Shown in pieces: positions 46,545 through 56,865 of a DNA stretch of 64,000 bases. The position numbers were made by a program, and so were the translations under genes. The DNA is from Hibiscus mutabilis (taxonomy: Eukaryota; Streptophyta; Magnoliopsida; Malvales; Malvaceae). Location of the stretch: contig CM033712.1 of NCBI GenBank assembly GCA_019671005.1, forward strand, positions 73,730,479 to 73,794,478. The letters are read 5' to 3'. Numbering within the stretch: the first letter of the stretch is position 1; each line of letters opens with the position of its first letter. The notes under the pieces were generated by a model. The model did not search any database and was not told where the DNA came from. It saw nothing but the letters and a program-made list of their open reading frames with translations.

Positions 46545-46856
46545 ATGACGAAGAGCACGAAATTGTTAGAGACACCTAAGATTGAAAGACATGTTGATGC
46601 TAACTTTCTTGCTCGTTATGATCCTAATAACATTATGCAAAGTCTTATTCGGTGTGGAGAAATGAAAGGAATTCATATTGCTTCTCCTTTTGATGAGATG
46701 GGCCAGAATAGACGCCTACCATGTCTTGCCAGAGTTGAGAAAATGTTTGACATGATACAGTCCAAATCCCCTAGAGCTTTACAGTTTCTTCTATGTCCAA
46801 AATTAAATAAAAAGCAAAAGAAAAACAACATGCATTCATTTGATAGGCATCCTTAG
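46545..46856 (+). pseudogene. Captured ARGONAUTE4-clade gene fragment inside G2
   Basis: This 103-codon frame reads KLLETPKIERH (residues 5-15), then SLIRCGEMKGIHI, SPFDE, ARVEKMFDMIQSK and ALQFLLC. From memory the same order (K-L-x-E-x-x-KIER, CGEMKGI, PFD, RVEKMF, IQSK-x-P, QFLLC) stands in plant AGO4/6/9 proteins between the PAZ side and the MID domain. About 80 codons align with no stop, in the sense direction of G2, between the integrase and the 34-bp repeats. It lacks the PAZ and PIWI domains, so it cannot act as an Argonaute. It is most likely a transduplicated host fragment. Paralog identity and any function are not established. Confidence 0.72.
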
Positions 46857-46899
46857 GGGTATGCATATCATTATAGCATCCATTCTTTTGACAGGTTTG

Positions 46900-47215
46900 G
46901 AGCTTTGCTTACCCATCCGAGCATGAAGAGGATATAACTCCCTTATCTATTCGAGCATAAGGAGAATAGAACTCGTCTATCTATTCGGGCTTGAGGAGAA
47001 TAGAACCCCGCTTAACCATCTGAGCATAAGGAGGATTGAACCCTTTTTTAGACTGCTTATTTTCCGAGCATGAGGAGGATAGAACCCACCTATCTATTCG
47101 GGCTTGAGGAGAATAGAACCTGCTTATCCGTTCGAGCATGAGGAGAATAGAACCTGCTTATCCGTTCGAGCATGAGGAGAACAGAACCCGCCAGTCTGTT
47201 TAGACATTGAAAAGT
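46900..47215 (+). repeat. 34-bp tandem repeat array in G2 3' region
   Basis: Eight or nine units of the type TTCGAGCATGAGGAGAATAG plus a variable AACCTGCTTATCCG part. The last units repeat exactly with a 34-bp period (47123 and 47157); earlier units vary. Tandem arrays between pol and the 3' LTR are known in Ogre/Tat elements. Confidence 0.88.
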
Positions 47216-47280
47216 TTGGTAACTGGTAAAAATTAGTGTCCTTTGTTCTTTGATCTATTCCCGTTTCACCGGAATGACCA

Positions 47281-47292
47281 AATAGGGGCAGC
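47281..47292 (+). other. G2 polypurine tract
   Basis: AATAGGGGCAGC immediately before the TGTTGTCAC start of the 3' LTR. It is less purine-pure than usual at its end. Confidence 0.65.
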
Positions 47293-49651
47293 TGTTGTCA
47301 CTAATTTTTCACTTTCGTTATAATTGTTATTGTTTTCATAATTAGTATAATTGCTATATGTTAGTGTTATAAAATATTAATGTAGTAATTAGTATTAGTG
47401 TTATATATGTGTCATATAATATTGTTAATATAATTAGAGTATTATAGTTAGTATAATTGTTAGTGTAAATGGTTAGTATAAAACCCAAAAATAAAAATAC
47501 ACAACCTATTTGTATTTATATTAAAATGTCCATTACAAAAAAATGTCCATATACAATGAAGGCCCGTCCAGCCCAGTCTAAATTAAGCTAAACCCTAATG
47601 CTCTTTCTTTATGCACAGCTGAAGCAGGACTGTTGGATCAGGGGATTGATCCAACGGGGCAGATTACACCAGCAGGGAGTTATAGCACCGTACCACTCGT
47701 GACCGTTAGATCAGGTCACGATCTAATGGCCCAAGTCGCACCATGGGAAATCACATGGATCACCACTCGCGCATGGCAGCTACGCGCCCAACCTTCTACC
47801 TTCCTTCGGTAGTTTCGTCTTCCCCAATAGTGGCCACACCATTTCTGCCTTGAACCGCTCCTCGTCGGCGTCATCAAATACATGCAAAAAGGAAACAAAG
47901 ATGGTTAAATCCCAAATCTAAAACAAAATAAACCAAAGCATGAAGGATTAAATCCCTAAATTGATGCCACGGCAAAGATCAAGCAATCTGAATCAAATTG
48001 GAGACAATCCGGGGGAAGAAATTAGGGATTTGTTCTTGTAATCCTAGCATTTCAGTAGCTATATAAACCCCCTTTGTAATTCTATGTAACACACACCAGA
48101 TTCGTACGAAAAATGCACTATTCATACACAATACACAAGAATCACAGATAGTATACACAGAATACATAGCATTCGTGCTCAAGGATAGGAAGCAAAAGTT
48201 TTAATCGGATTCCCAGTGGAAATAAAGCAAGCCTTCTGGTAATTTCTTCTTCTATTGTTATTATTTCGAATTTAAATAAAGAAAAGGGATAGCTTTTTAC
48301 CTCTATTTTGAATAGCACCACCGTGGATTTGGTTTTGATATAGTTTCGGTAAAAATACGATTTGGGGCCGTTGGAATCTGGAAAAGGGGATTTTTCTGGA
48401 AAACTTCACCGTCGGCAACAGCGGCCGACACGACGGACGTTCACCATGTTCTTCAGGGCGCGGGTTGAAGAGTGGATATGGGTCGGGTCTCAGGTTGGTT
48501 TATATAACCAAAATTATAAACAAAAAAATTTTATTTATTTTCCTCTCTAATGGATCAAACCGACTCCCTTTTAAATTCTCTGAAGTGTTCTTCATGTTCT
48601 TCATTCATGAAGAACACTTCAGAGAATTTAAAAGGGAGCCGGTTTGATCCATTAGAGAGGAAAATAAATAAAATGTTTTTGTTTATAATTTTGGTTATAT
48701 AAACCAACCCGAGACCCGACCCATATCCACTCTTCAACCCGCGCCCTTCTTTGCTGGGTCCTTCATTGGGGCTCTCTAGTTTTCATTCCTTTCAATTTTG
48801 TCATTTTTCTTCTAAAATTGATCACCGAATTTCACTCCTCATTCAATTTTAACCTTCACATTTTGCTTTCTTTTAATTTGGTCCTAAATTCAGATTTTAT
48901 TTTAAAAAATAAAAGTTATTTACCCCTTTCCTTTGTTTAAAATGTTGCAATTATTTAGTTATTTAATTTAATTTAAGTAATTTAGTTAATTGTTTTTTAC
49001 TTTTATATGTACATATGTGTTTTGTTGAAACCCTAGGAATAGGTCCTTAGTAAGCTTAGAATAGAGACATCTATGTTGTAAAATTTCCTTCATGATTTAA
49101 TAAAATAAACTTAATTTCACTTAAACCTTAATAGTTAAAATGAATGTAGACCTTTTTAGGGTTTAATCACTAATTGGTTTTAAATTAAACTTTAACACAT
49201 CAAATTGTTTCTGTTGCTTGGTTAAAAAGTGAAAACTAACTAATGTGGTGTCTTACCAAACGAAAATGACGGGTTAGCGCCAGGAGTGTTGGCTGTGATT
49301 GGAGTTTATTTTCCGAACGACAAGGCCGTTAAAATAGACTTATATTCATAAAACGGACGAATAAATCAAAATCATGTGAACTTACAAATTCCTATTTTGA
49401 AAAGGTCTTTTGAAATCAATAAGTACCAATTTTTTGGGCGTGGTGGGGGTGCTGACCCTTCCCTACTCATAACTGACCCCCAGACCCGTTTTCTGGTTTT
49501 CGCCGACCAAAAAAGTTATTTTAATAAGTAAGACATTTTATTAAAATAACCCCGTTTTAAAAGTGATCCAATCACACTTTTTTATAAAAAGATTGGTGGC
49601 GACTCCGTGTATTTTAGTTTTCAAAATGTCGAGCTCGAAAGGGTTGCGACA
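47293..49651 (+). repeat. G2 3' LTR, copy B
   Basis: Homologous to 30721-32928, with the same TGTTGTCAC and GGTTGCGACA ends, a TATATAAA box near 48061, and AGATC right after it at 49652. It is about 150 bp longer, because of a palindromic duplication at 48456-48746. Confidence 0.92.
48456..48746. repeat. Long near-perfect palindrome in G2 3' LTR
   Basis: Arms of about 142 bp from GGGCGCGGGTTGAAG (48456) to GAAGAACACTTC and back, ending CTTCAACCCGCGCCC (48746), with a spacer of under 10 bp near 48601. Copy A of the LTR has only the right arm, so the left arm is a new inverted copy. Both strands therefore encode nearly the same short frame. Confidence 0.92.
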
Positions 49652-49988
49652 AGATCTTGCAATCATTAATGCTTTTTGGGAAAAGCCTTCTAAATAGTTT
49701 AGAGAGTTTTTATATGCTCATTCCCTTCTAAATAGTTTAGAGAGTTTTATATGCTCTTTTCAACTAAATGAACTATGTAGAGGTCAGAACGTTATCGTTG
49801 CGACTTTGGAATCGACATCGTGGAATCGTGATTGGATATCTATCTTCTCCAAATTCAGAATTATAGATTTTAAACAGGTAATTCTTCACCCTTATCCACC
49901 CCGATTTGTTCCTCGTACATGGATCTCTGGTGGTAATCGCTGGATAATTTTTCCGCTGCGCCATGGGGTGTACCAACGTGACCCAACA
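49652..49988 (+). repeat. C2 3' LTR tail, copy B
   Basis: Matches 32929-33264 and 24351-24686 and ends GTGACCCAACA. It is followed by TACTC, the exact duplicate of the bases before the C2 5' LTR. Confidence 0.9.
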
Positions 49989-50967
49989 TACTCTTTAAGC
50001 TTTGCATATGAGTTGTTATGCTTGAGAAGGCTTAAATTGAGGGTTAGCAATGAGATTTGTTGTTGATTCATGATACATGTTGCATATAGTTTAGTATGCT
50101 GGTTTTGGAAAGTGTTAAGCGCATGGTTTTCAAGACATGATATTTTAATTGATGATTAAAATGATGATTTCAATGTGGTTTTGGAAAATGGTTTTAAATG
50201 CATTGATGGTGTGTTGTTTTTGAGCCCTCCTCACTAAGCCTAGTGTGCTTATGCTCTCCTTGTCCATCAATGAAGAGAATTAGAGTTTGAGGCAGCAAGC
50301 GAGCGAAGGACATCCAAGGACTTCGGCTTTTGAACGCATGATTCCAATCTAGACTTTCAGTAATAAAGGCAATTGGGTTCGTTGTTTTTTGGGAGAGTTT
50401 ATGCTAAACTCCCCGTTTAAGCATGTGTGATGTTGCTTTGGAATTTTAAATGGCCTCTTATGTTGGTTGTGGCTTTGGATTTATGATTGTATCGGTGTGG
50501 ATAGTATTTATGGTGGTTATGGGCTATTTATGTTTTGGGATTCTTCTGTTTTACTCCATGGTTTATATGTATGCAATTACATGAGTTTGAATGATCAATT
50601 TGAGTTGATTTTTGACATATGAGAATGAAACTTGATTAATTAAGGATCGGGAACTTTAATTAATCAAGTTTCATTCTCATATGTAATAATCAACTTGATT
50701 AATTAAGGATCGATAACCTTAAAATGGTATAAGTCCCTATAATTTTCCAAAATTGCAATTTGGTCCCTAAATTGCAATTGTGTGCAATTGGATGTCATTA
50801 CGACGCCCGATTAAGTTGAGTTTTCACCCACTGCCAGTATGCACCCCATAGGTTCATAATTTGCATCTAGATAAGATTAAAGAAGGAAAATGGATGTAAT
50901 TTGAGTTAATCTTTATGGGTTTGTTTTGGCAAACCCAATGTAGCTCGCTCGGTTCAAGGGGGTTACA
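49989..50967 (+). repeat. G1 LTR, 3' part (copy B)
   Basis: Resumes the LTR at CTTTAAGCTTTGC and ends CAAGGGGGTTACA at 50967. From about 50490 on it pairs as an inverted repeat with 51031-51400. What follows (TTTGGTGATATAAGAACC) could be a decayed tRNA-Met primer site, so this may be a 5' LTR. Confidence 0.72.
50615..50684. repeat. Perfect 28-bp inverted repeat (hairpin)
   Basis: Arms 50615-50642 and 50657-50684 are exact reverse complements with a 14-base loop. A direct partial copy of the arm, CTTGATTAATTAAGGATCG, follows at about 50692-50710. Confidence 0.92.
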
Positions 50968-51030
50968 TTTGGTGATATAAGAACCACGTTTGCAATATGT
51001 GGGATGAGTTACTGATTTTTGGAATGTTGT
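50968..51030. other. 63-bp spacer between opposed LTR ends
   Basis: Lies between GTTACA (end of G1 LTR, plus) and TGTAAC (end of G3 LTR, minus). It is either decayed internal sequence of one element or old target DNA. Confidence 0.55.
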
Positions 51031-51945
51031 TGTAACCCCTTGACTCGACTTGGTCGCAAGACCGAACTGAGCGAGCTACATTGGATATTTCGAAACAAAC
51101 CTATAAAGATTAACTTGAATTACGCCCATTTTTTTTCTTTTTATCTTATCTAGATGCAACATATTAACCTATGGTGTGCACTCTGGTAGCAGTTGAAAGC
51201 TGAACTCAATCGGGCGTCGAATTGACATCCAATTGCCGACAATTGCAATTTAGGGACTTAACCCATTTTAAGTTCACTAATCCTCAATTAACCAGGTTTC
51301 ATACTCATATGTCAAAAATCATCTCATAAAGATCATTTAAACTCTTCCAATTTCATACATAACATTTAAGGACCAAACCGTAAAGAATAAAAACTTCTAA
51401 ACATCCCAATAACTGAATAAACAACTACCTGCATCGGTAAACGAGCAAGTGTATCGATACGCCTTGGCCATTTCCTTAAAATTAAACTCCAAAAGCTCAA
51501 AACCTTATCGATACGGATTAAGCGTATCGATATGCCTTGCTAATTTACTCTTACTCATACCAAAATAGTTCCCCGCGTACCGAAACACTGTGCTTAAAAC
51601 AGCTTACATGTATCGATACAAGGACATGCGTATCAATATGGTTAGACATGAAATGTCCAATTTTGTTGCTCCTACATGCTTTCAAGACTACAACATGCTT
51701 CAAATATCAACACAACATAATTAAGGATCGATCCTTACCAAAACACCACAGAATAAAATCATAACATGGCTTTAAGCTTCAAAGAGTAAACTAGAGGCAT
51801 GCTTCCTAAAACCAAGTCAAATAAAGTGTGAATCTTAAATCCAAAGCAAATACCAAACACTTAAGGCCATAAACAATCCAAAAATAGCAAGACAACCTTG
51901 CTCAATAGGGAATTAACAATACATCTTCCAAACCACAACGAATGT
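51031..51945 (-). repeat. G3 3' LTR, distal part
   Basis: On the minus strand it ends GTCAAGGGGTTACA at 51031. The 51031-51400 part is the reverse complement of about 50600-50967 with moderate divergence. The rest carries five GTATCGATAC-type palindromes (51451-51638) and no close match to the G1 LTR, so its assignment rests on position, orientation and the combined length of about 3.2 kb. Confidence 0.6.
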
Positions 51946-52171
51946 GCCTTTCGGATCTTCCAAACTTGTCCTGATCTTTCCAAGGTCTTTCAGGGTCTTC
52001 TAAGGCCTTTCGGATGTGCCTAGACTTGGGTAGAACCTCTTGGAACCTCATAGAATGTTGTGGCGTTTTTAAGTTGAATGTAGGCCACTCTAAAAGCTTC
52101 ATTGGCGAATTCTTGCCTTAAAAACGTCCAAGGAGTTGAATTTGCCTTTGTGAGTGTTGGCGGTTGTGACA
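51946..52171 (-). repeat. R 3' LTR, truncated
   Basis: Matches about 57250-57473 (AACTTGTCCTGATCTTTCC through GTTGTGACA). The first 370 bp of the right LTR have no counterpart to the left of 51946, so this LTR was cut by a deletion. Confidence 0.85.
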
Positions 52172-52183
52172 TTCTCCCCCACC
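52172..52183 (-). other. R polypurine tract
   Basis: GGTGGGGGAGAA on the minus strand, next to the TGTCAC start of the 3' LTR. Confidence 0.88.
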
Positions 52184-53475
52184 TAAGCTTGGGACGCCCT
52201 CGTCGTGCCTTCATTGAACTGTTGGAGTTGGTCCTTGAATTGCCAAAGTGCTTCCTCGAACTCCCAGCTTGCTTCCGTGTTGGGCAGACCCTTCTATTTG
52301 ATGAAGTATTCTTTATAGCTTGGTACGCCCCTCATTTGAATTACTCAATTCGCTAGCACTTCATCCACTTCTTTATCGAATAAAATGACTACGGTTGTGG
52401 GCACTCTCATGGAAACCCCGTGACGGATTATCCATGTCTCCATGATATGGCTTCAACAAACTCATATGGAAGACGTGATTGATCCTTAGTCTTGATGGAA
52501 GTTGGAGCTTGTAAGATACTCTGCACATTCGCTTGATGAGTGGAATTGGTCTTTCATACTTGCGTACTAGGCCCTTATGCACCTTTCGTAAGGTCTTGAA
52601 TTGTTAGGACAAGAGTTTTAACAAGACGAGATCACCTTCCTTAAACTCCAAGTGCCTTCGTTTCTTGTCTGCCCATTTCTTCATTCTTTTGGCAGCTTTG
52701 TGTAGTGTCGCTCGAGCTAACTCATTTTGCTCATGCCACGACTTAGCAAACTTAAAGGCTGTTGGGCTCTTCCCTTTATAGCGTGTGGCAAGGGAGAGTG
52801 GGGTGGTCGGTTGTCGTCCCATGATGATCTCAAGGGACTTCGGTTGGTGGCCTCGCTTTGTTGCAAGTTATAAGAAAACTGTGCCACGTCCAAAAGCTTG
52901 ACCCAATCTCGTTGGTTGGCACTCACATAGTGCCTCAAGTAGAGCTCTAAGAGGGAATTGACACGCTTCGTTTTCCCATCACTTTGAGGGTGGAAGCTTG
53001 TCGAAAAGTTTAGGTCAGACCTGAGCATTTAAATAATTTGGTCCAAAACCTCCTAGTGAAACGTGGATCGCGGTCACTAATGATACTCGTTGGGACACCC
53101 CATAACTTGACCACATTGCAGAGAAAGCGCCTTGTTGCCTCCTCTGCGGTGCAGTCAGTTGGTGTGACAATGAAGGTAGCATATTTGCTAAATTGATCCA
53201 CCACGACTATAATGCTTTCGAAGCCCTCGAACTTTGGCAAGCAAGTGATGAAGTCTATAGAGGCGATTTCCCAAGGCTTCTTCGGTATTAGCAACGGATC
53301 TAGGAGCCCACTTGGCTGATGTTGGACTACCTTGTCTTGTTGGCACACAAGACATGTATGCACATATTCCTCCACTGCATCTTGCATTCGAGGCCAATAA
53401 TAAGTAGACTTCAGAAGTGCGAGGGTTCGTCGCATACCTGGGTGGCCCGCCCACAAGGAGTTATGACACTCCTTG
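52184..53475 (-). pseudogene. R integrase and chromodomain-like C-terminus
   Basis: From 53475 down: a zinc motif (HNSLWAGHPGMRRT, then CLVCQQDK), SIDFITCLPKFEG with the first aspartate, IISDRDPRFTRRF with the second, then a frame change and SFHPQSDGKTKRVN, where the catalytic glutamate of the usual TERVN is lysine. C-terminal blocks RINHVFHMSLLKP and, near 52190-52370, RGVPSYKEYFIK and NTEASWEFEEALWQF form a chromodomain of the Reina type. The chromodomain would guide integration to particular chromatin. Confidence 0.85.
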
Positions 53476-53561
53476 ACTAACTTCTTTTGTAAGTTGCCCC
53501 ATTTTGGTACATAAAGATGGTTGCCCTTGGTGTAAAGTAGGCCATCAATTAGCCAAAATCA

Positions 53562-54870
53562 TCACATCTTACCTTCATTTACTAAGGTAATAATACTTCG
53601 GGCAAGTGGCTCTTGTTGCAAGCCTTCTTTGATCCTTTCGAGTAGTGGGCTGGTGACTTGGCTAATGTTTGCAAGCTCCATATTTCGACTTAGTGCATCG
53701 ACGACCACATTTGCCTCGTTGGGCTTATATTGCATGACATAATCAAATTCAGCTAAGAAATCTTCCCACCGAGCCTGGTTTGGACTTAGCTTTTTTTGGG
53801 TTTGGAAGTAACTTGTGGCCACGTTGTCTGTCATGATCAATAATTTAGACCCAAAGAGGTAGTGTCACCACACTCTAAGGCAATGAATGATTGCACTCAT
53901 CTTCTTTTGAATGGTGTAGCGTCTTTCGGTATCGTTAAGCTTCTGAATTTCGTAAGCAATCGGATGCTCATCTTGTATAAGAAATCCTCTAATAGCAAAG
54001 TCTAAAGCATCGGTGTGTACTTCATAGGGCTTGTTGTGGTCAGGTAGGCTGAGCACTGGCTCTTTGCTGATGGAATTTTTTCAAATCCTCAAAGGCCTCT
54101 TGACAATTTGGTGTCCACGCCCACGACTTGTTCTTCTTTAAGAGCTCTGTCAGCGGTGTTGCTCTTGCCGAATATCCTTTGATGAAGCGGCAGTAATAAT
54201 TCACCAACACCAGAAAAGATCTTAGCTCATGTACTTTGGTGGGAGGCTCTCATTCTTGGATGGCACGCACCTTGCCATCTTCTATCATGAATTTTCCATC
54301 CCTGATCTTATGCCCCAAGAACATTACTTCCGGCTTGGCAAAGGAACACTTTTCTTTCTTGATGTATAGCTGATTCTCTCGTAGAACCTTGAGCACTTCC
54401 CTTAGGTGCTCAACTTGCTCTTCCAAGGTGTTGCTATACACCACAATGCCGTCAAGGTAGATGACCACAAATCACTCGAGATAGGGATGGAATAGCCTAT
54501 TTATCAAAGTGCAAAATGTGGTTGGTGCATTAGTCAGTCCGAAGGGCATGAATAAGAATTCATAAGAACCGTACCTCATGATGCATGTTGTTTTCGGCTC
54601 ATCACCTTCTGCTATGTGCACTTGGTAGTACCCTGAGCGAATATCTAATTTTGAAAAGCAACGTGCATGGCTGAGTTGACCGAAGAGATGTGAAATCAAA
54701 GGAATCAGATACTTGTTCTTGATGGTGATCTTGTTGAGTACTCGGTAGTCGATGCTCATCCGTAATGAACCATCTTTCTTCTTTAGGAATAGTACTAGTG
54801 CCCCAAAAAGTGCTTTGGAGGATCAGATGAACCCTGCATTGAGTAGCTCTTTGATTTGCTTCTTAAGCTC
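53562..54870 (-). pseudogene. R reverse transcriptase and RNase H
   Basis: RT blocks on the minus strand: SIDYRVLNKITIKNKYLIP (54759 down), FSKLDIRSGYYQVHI, YEFLFMPFGLTNAP, then VIYLDGIVVYS at 54440-54475. The active site should read YxDD, but the second Asp is Gly (GAC to GGC), which abolishes polymerase activity. RNase H follows: VHTDALDFAIRGFL (54040) and YVMQYKPNEANVVVDALSR (53745 down). Several stops separate the blocks. Confidence 0.87.
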
Positions 54871-56852
54871 CTACAACTCAGGTGGCACCATACGATAGGC
54901 ACTCATGGCTGGTGGCTTTGTACCTGATTCTAACACGATCTCATAGACCACCTCTCTCCTTGGTGGTAACCTTTTTGGTAACTTTGGAGGTGCAACGTCT
55001 TTGAATTCTTCTAGCGCTTGGGCTATCTCCTTTGGTAGATCTTCGTAGGGCTTTAGCTCTTCGTCATTGTGTTCATTGAGGATAGCTAAGTAGCTTTCCT
55101 CATCCTCTTGATGCCCTTTTTGAACTGAAGTACCCATAGAACTTTAGTCTCCTGCTTGGTGGCCCTGGTTTTGATACCACACAAGCCTGGTTTCCATCTA
55201 TGATGCACATGTTATTGGCAAACAACATCGAGATTTCTTAGACTCGATCGAGGAACTCGAGTCCCAGAACGAGTTTAAAGTCGTTCATTGGCACTATTAA
55301 AAAATCTATGTGGCCAGACCATGCTCCGACATTGGTCTTGACGATGCCATAGATGGGCCGTGCGGTAGAGTTAACTTCCTTAATAGATCCTCCTCCCCCA
55401 TTTCTCTAAGATCGAGCCTATTTGCTTCATCAAGAGAGACAAAGTTATACGACACACTTGTATCTAGCATGGCCTTTGTTACTTTTCTATTAACGGTGAC
55501 GTCCACATATAGCAACCCTTGTGCTTCAGTCTTTGGGGTAGATTGAATGACGTTGAGTAGTTGCATGAATCCCATATGTGCACCTTTTTCACCTCTATCA
55601 GCTTCACTGCCTTCTCGATGCTTTGCTAGGAGTGAATTGAGGGCTTGCCGTTGTGGGCACTCTCGAACCCAATGATCGCCGTCGCAAATGAAACACTTAT
55701 TAGAATGTGGTTTTCTCGTGCCTCGAGAGTCCTTGGATTTACCTTTATCCTTGCCCTTCCATGAGGACAATTCTGTATGCTTAGAAGTGTTGTCCTCTTG
55801 GCGGCCCTCCTTGCGTTGGCTTTTGTATCCCTCACCTTTGGCTTGACCGCTCTTCTTATCCTTTGGCTTTGCGGTGGACTCTTTGTAGCTAGTGTAGTCG
55901 ATGAGACTCTCGACTACGGCTATGGCATCAGCAAGGTTTTGTACCCCACAACGCCTTAACTCAGTTTTGGCCCATTGTTGGAGTCCATCCGTAAAATTAA
56001 AGAGCGAGTCCTTCTCGGAGAGATCAAGGATCTCAAGCACCAAGTTGGTAAAGTCTTTGACATAGTTGTGAATGCTACTTGATTGTTTTAGTCTTCGCAA
56101 GCGGGCTCTTGCCTCGTCCTCAGTATTTTTCGGATAGAATTGCCGTTTAAACTCCCATTTAAAGTCATCGAAGGTAGAGATAGTGCACATAACTTTCTCA
56201 ACATCACTGCGCCTTCTTCTCTACCAAAGCTTGGCAGTGTCGGTGAGATATAGAGCTGCGGTTTGAATCTTGGATGCCTCCTCCACAATGCCGAAAGCTG
56301 CAAGGTATTATTCTAATCCATATAAGAAGTTGTCTACTTCTTTTGCATTGCGTGATCCAGCAAAGGTCTTTGGCTTGGGAACATCGACCTTTCTAGCCTC
56401 GACCGTGGTGCTTGGCCCTGCTGTCAAGGCACGTTTTCATAAGGCAACGTCGCTTTGTAATGCCTCAAGCTGGTCATGAGTGTTGTCAATCTCGCGTTGG
56501 AAGGAGTCGCACATTTTTTACAGCTCCCATATGAGCAGGTCACAGATCCCCCCCATCTCTAATCGCATGGTCTCCTCTAGCTTGATTATCATGGCCTTCA
56601 TGGCCACGTGGATCTCGGCATCCTCTGCCTCGAGGCCTCCTACCCGCTGGTAAAGGTCTTCCACTTGAGCACATATGCTCCCATGTTTTCCTCCACGTGG
56701 GTCATACGAGACTTAAAGCTAGAGATTAGGTCCTTGGACTTGGCTCACGGCCTTGCCGTAGTAGGATCGACCATCTCCTTGCACCCTCGTGGCTCTTACG
56801 TGATCTCCGTCTCATACGAGCCAACTACTTGATTCTTTATAGTCTTCACCAT
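54871..56852 (-). pseudogene. R gag and protease
   Basis: ATG 56852 (MVKTIKNQVVGSYE) opens gag, which soon has stops. The 56190-55306 frame of 294 codons holds the retrotransposon gag domain (WEFKRQFYPKNTEDEARARL), a CCHC knuckle CFICDGDHWVRECP (about residue 168) and the protease motif AMLDTSVSYNFVS, where the usual DTG is DTS. A further frame (55137-54871) links to RT (EIAQALEEFKDV, LPPRREVVYEI). Confidence 0.85.
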
Positions 56853-56865
56853 GTCTCGAACCACA

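Larger units (their letters stand above)
33779..49651 (+). mobile_element. Ty3/gypsy Tat/Ogre-like element G2 (internal region and 3' LTR)
   Basis: Order: leader, ORF1 (DUF7745-like, coiled coil), gag, DNGS protease, RT start, archaeal-type RNase H, integrase, purine tract, host-like fragment, tandem repeats, LTR. RT before integrase marks Ty3/gypsy, and the extra ORF1, DNGS protease and archaeal-type RNase H mark the Tat/Ogre group. Its 5' LTR should lie directly before 33779 but is instead at 30721-32928, separated by 850 bp of C2 and G1 LTR sequence. The insertion site in the C2 LTR is AGATC. Confidence 0.85.

Noticed and set aside
48465..48737. Two almost identical 60-codon frames on opposite strands
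   Set aside because: They are the two arms of the LTR palindrome, not genes.
56270..56832. Plus-strand frames over the R gag start
   Set aside because: Antisense shadows of gag; no splice or promoter signal.
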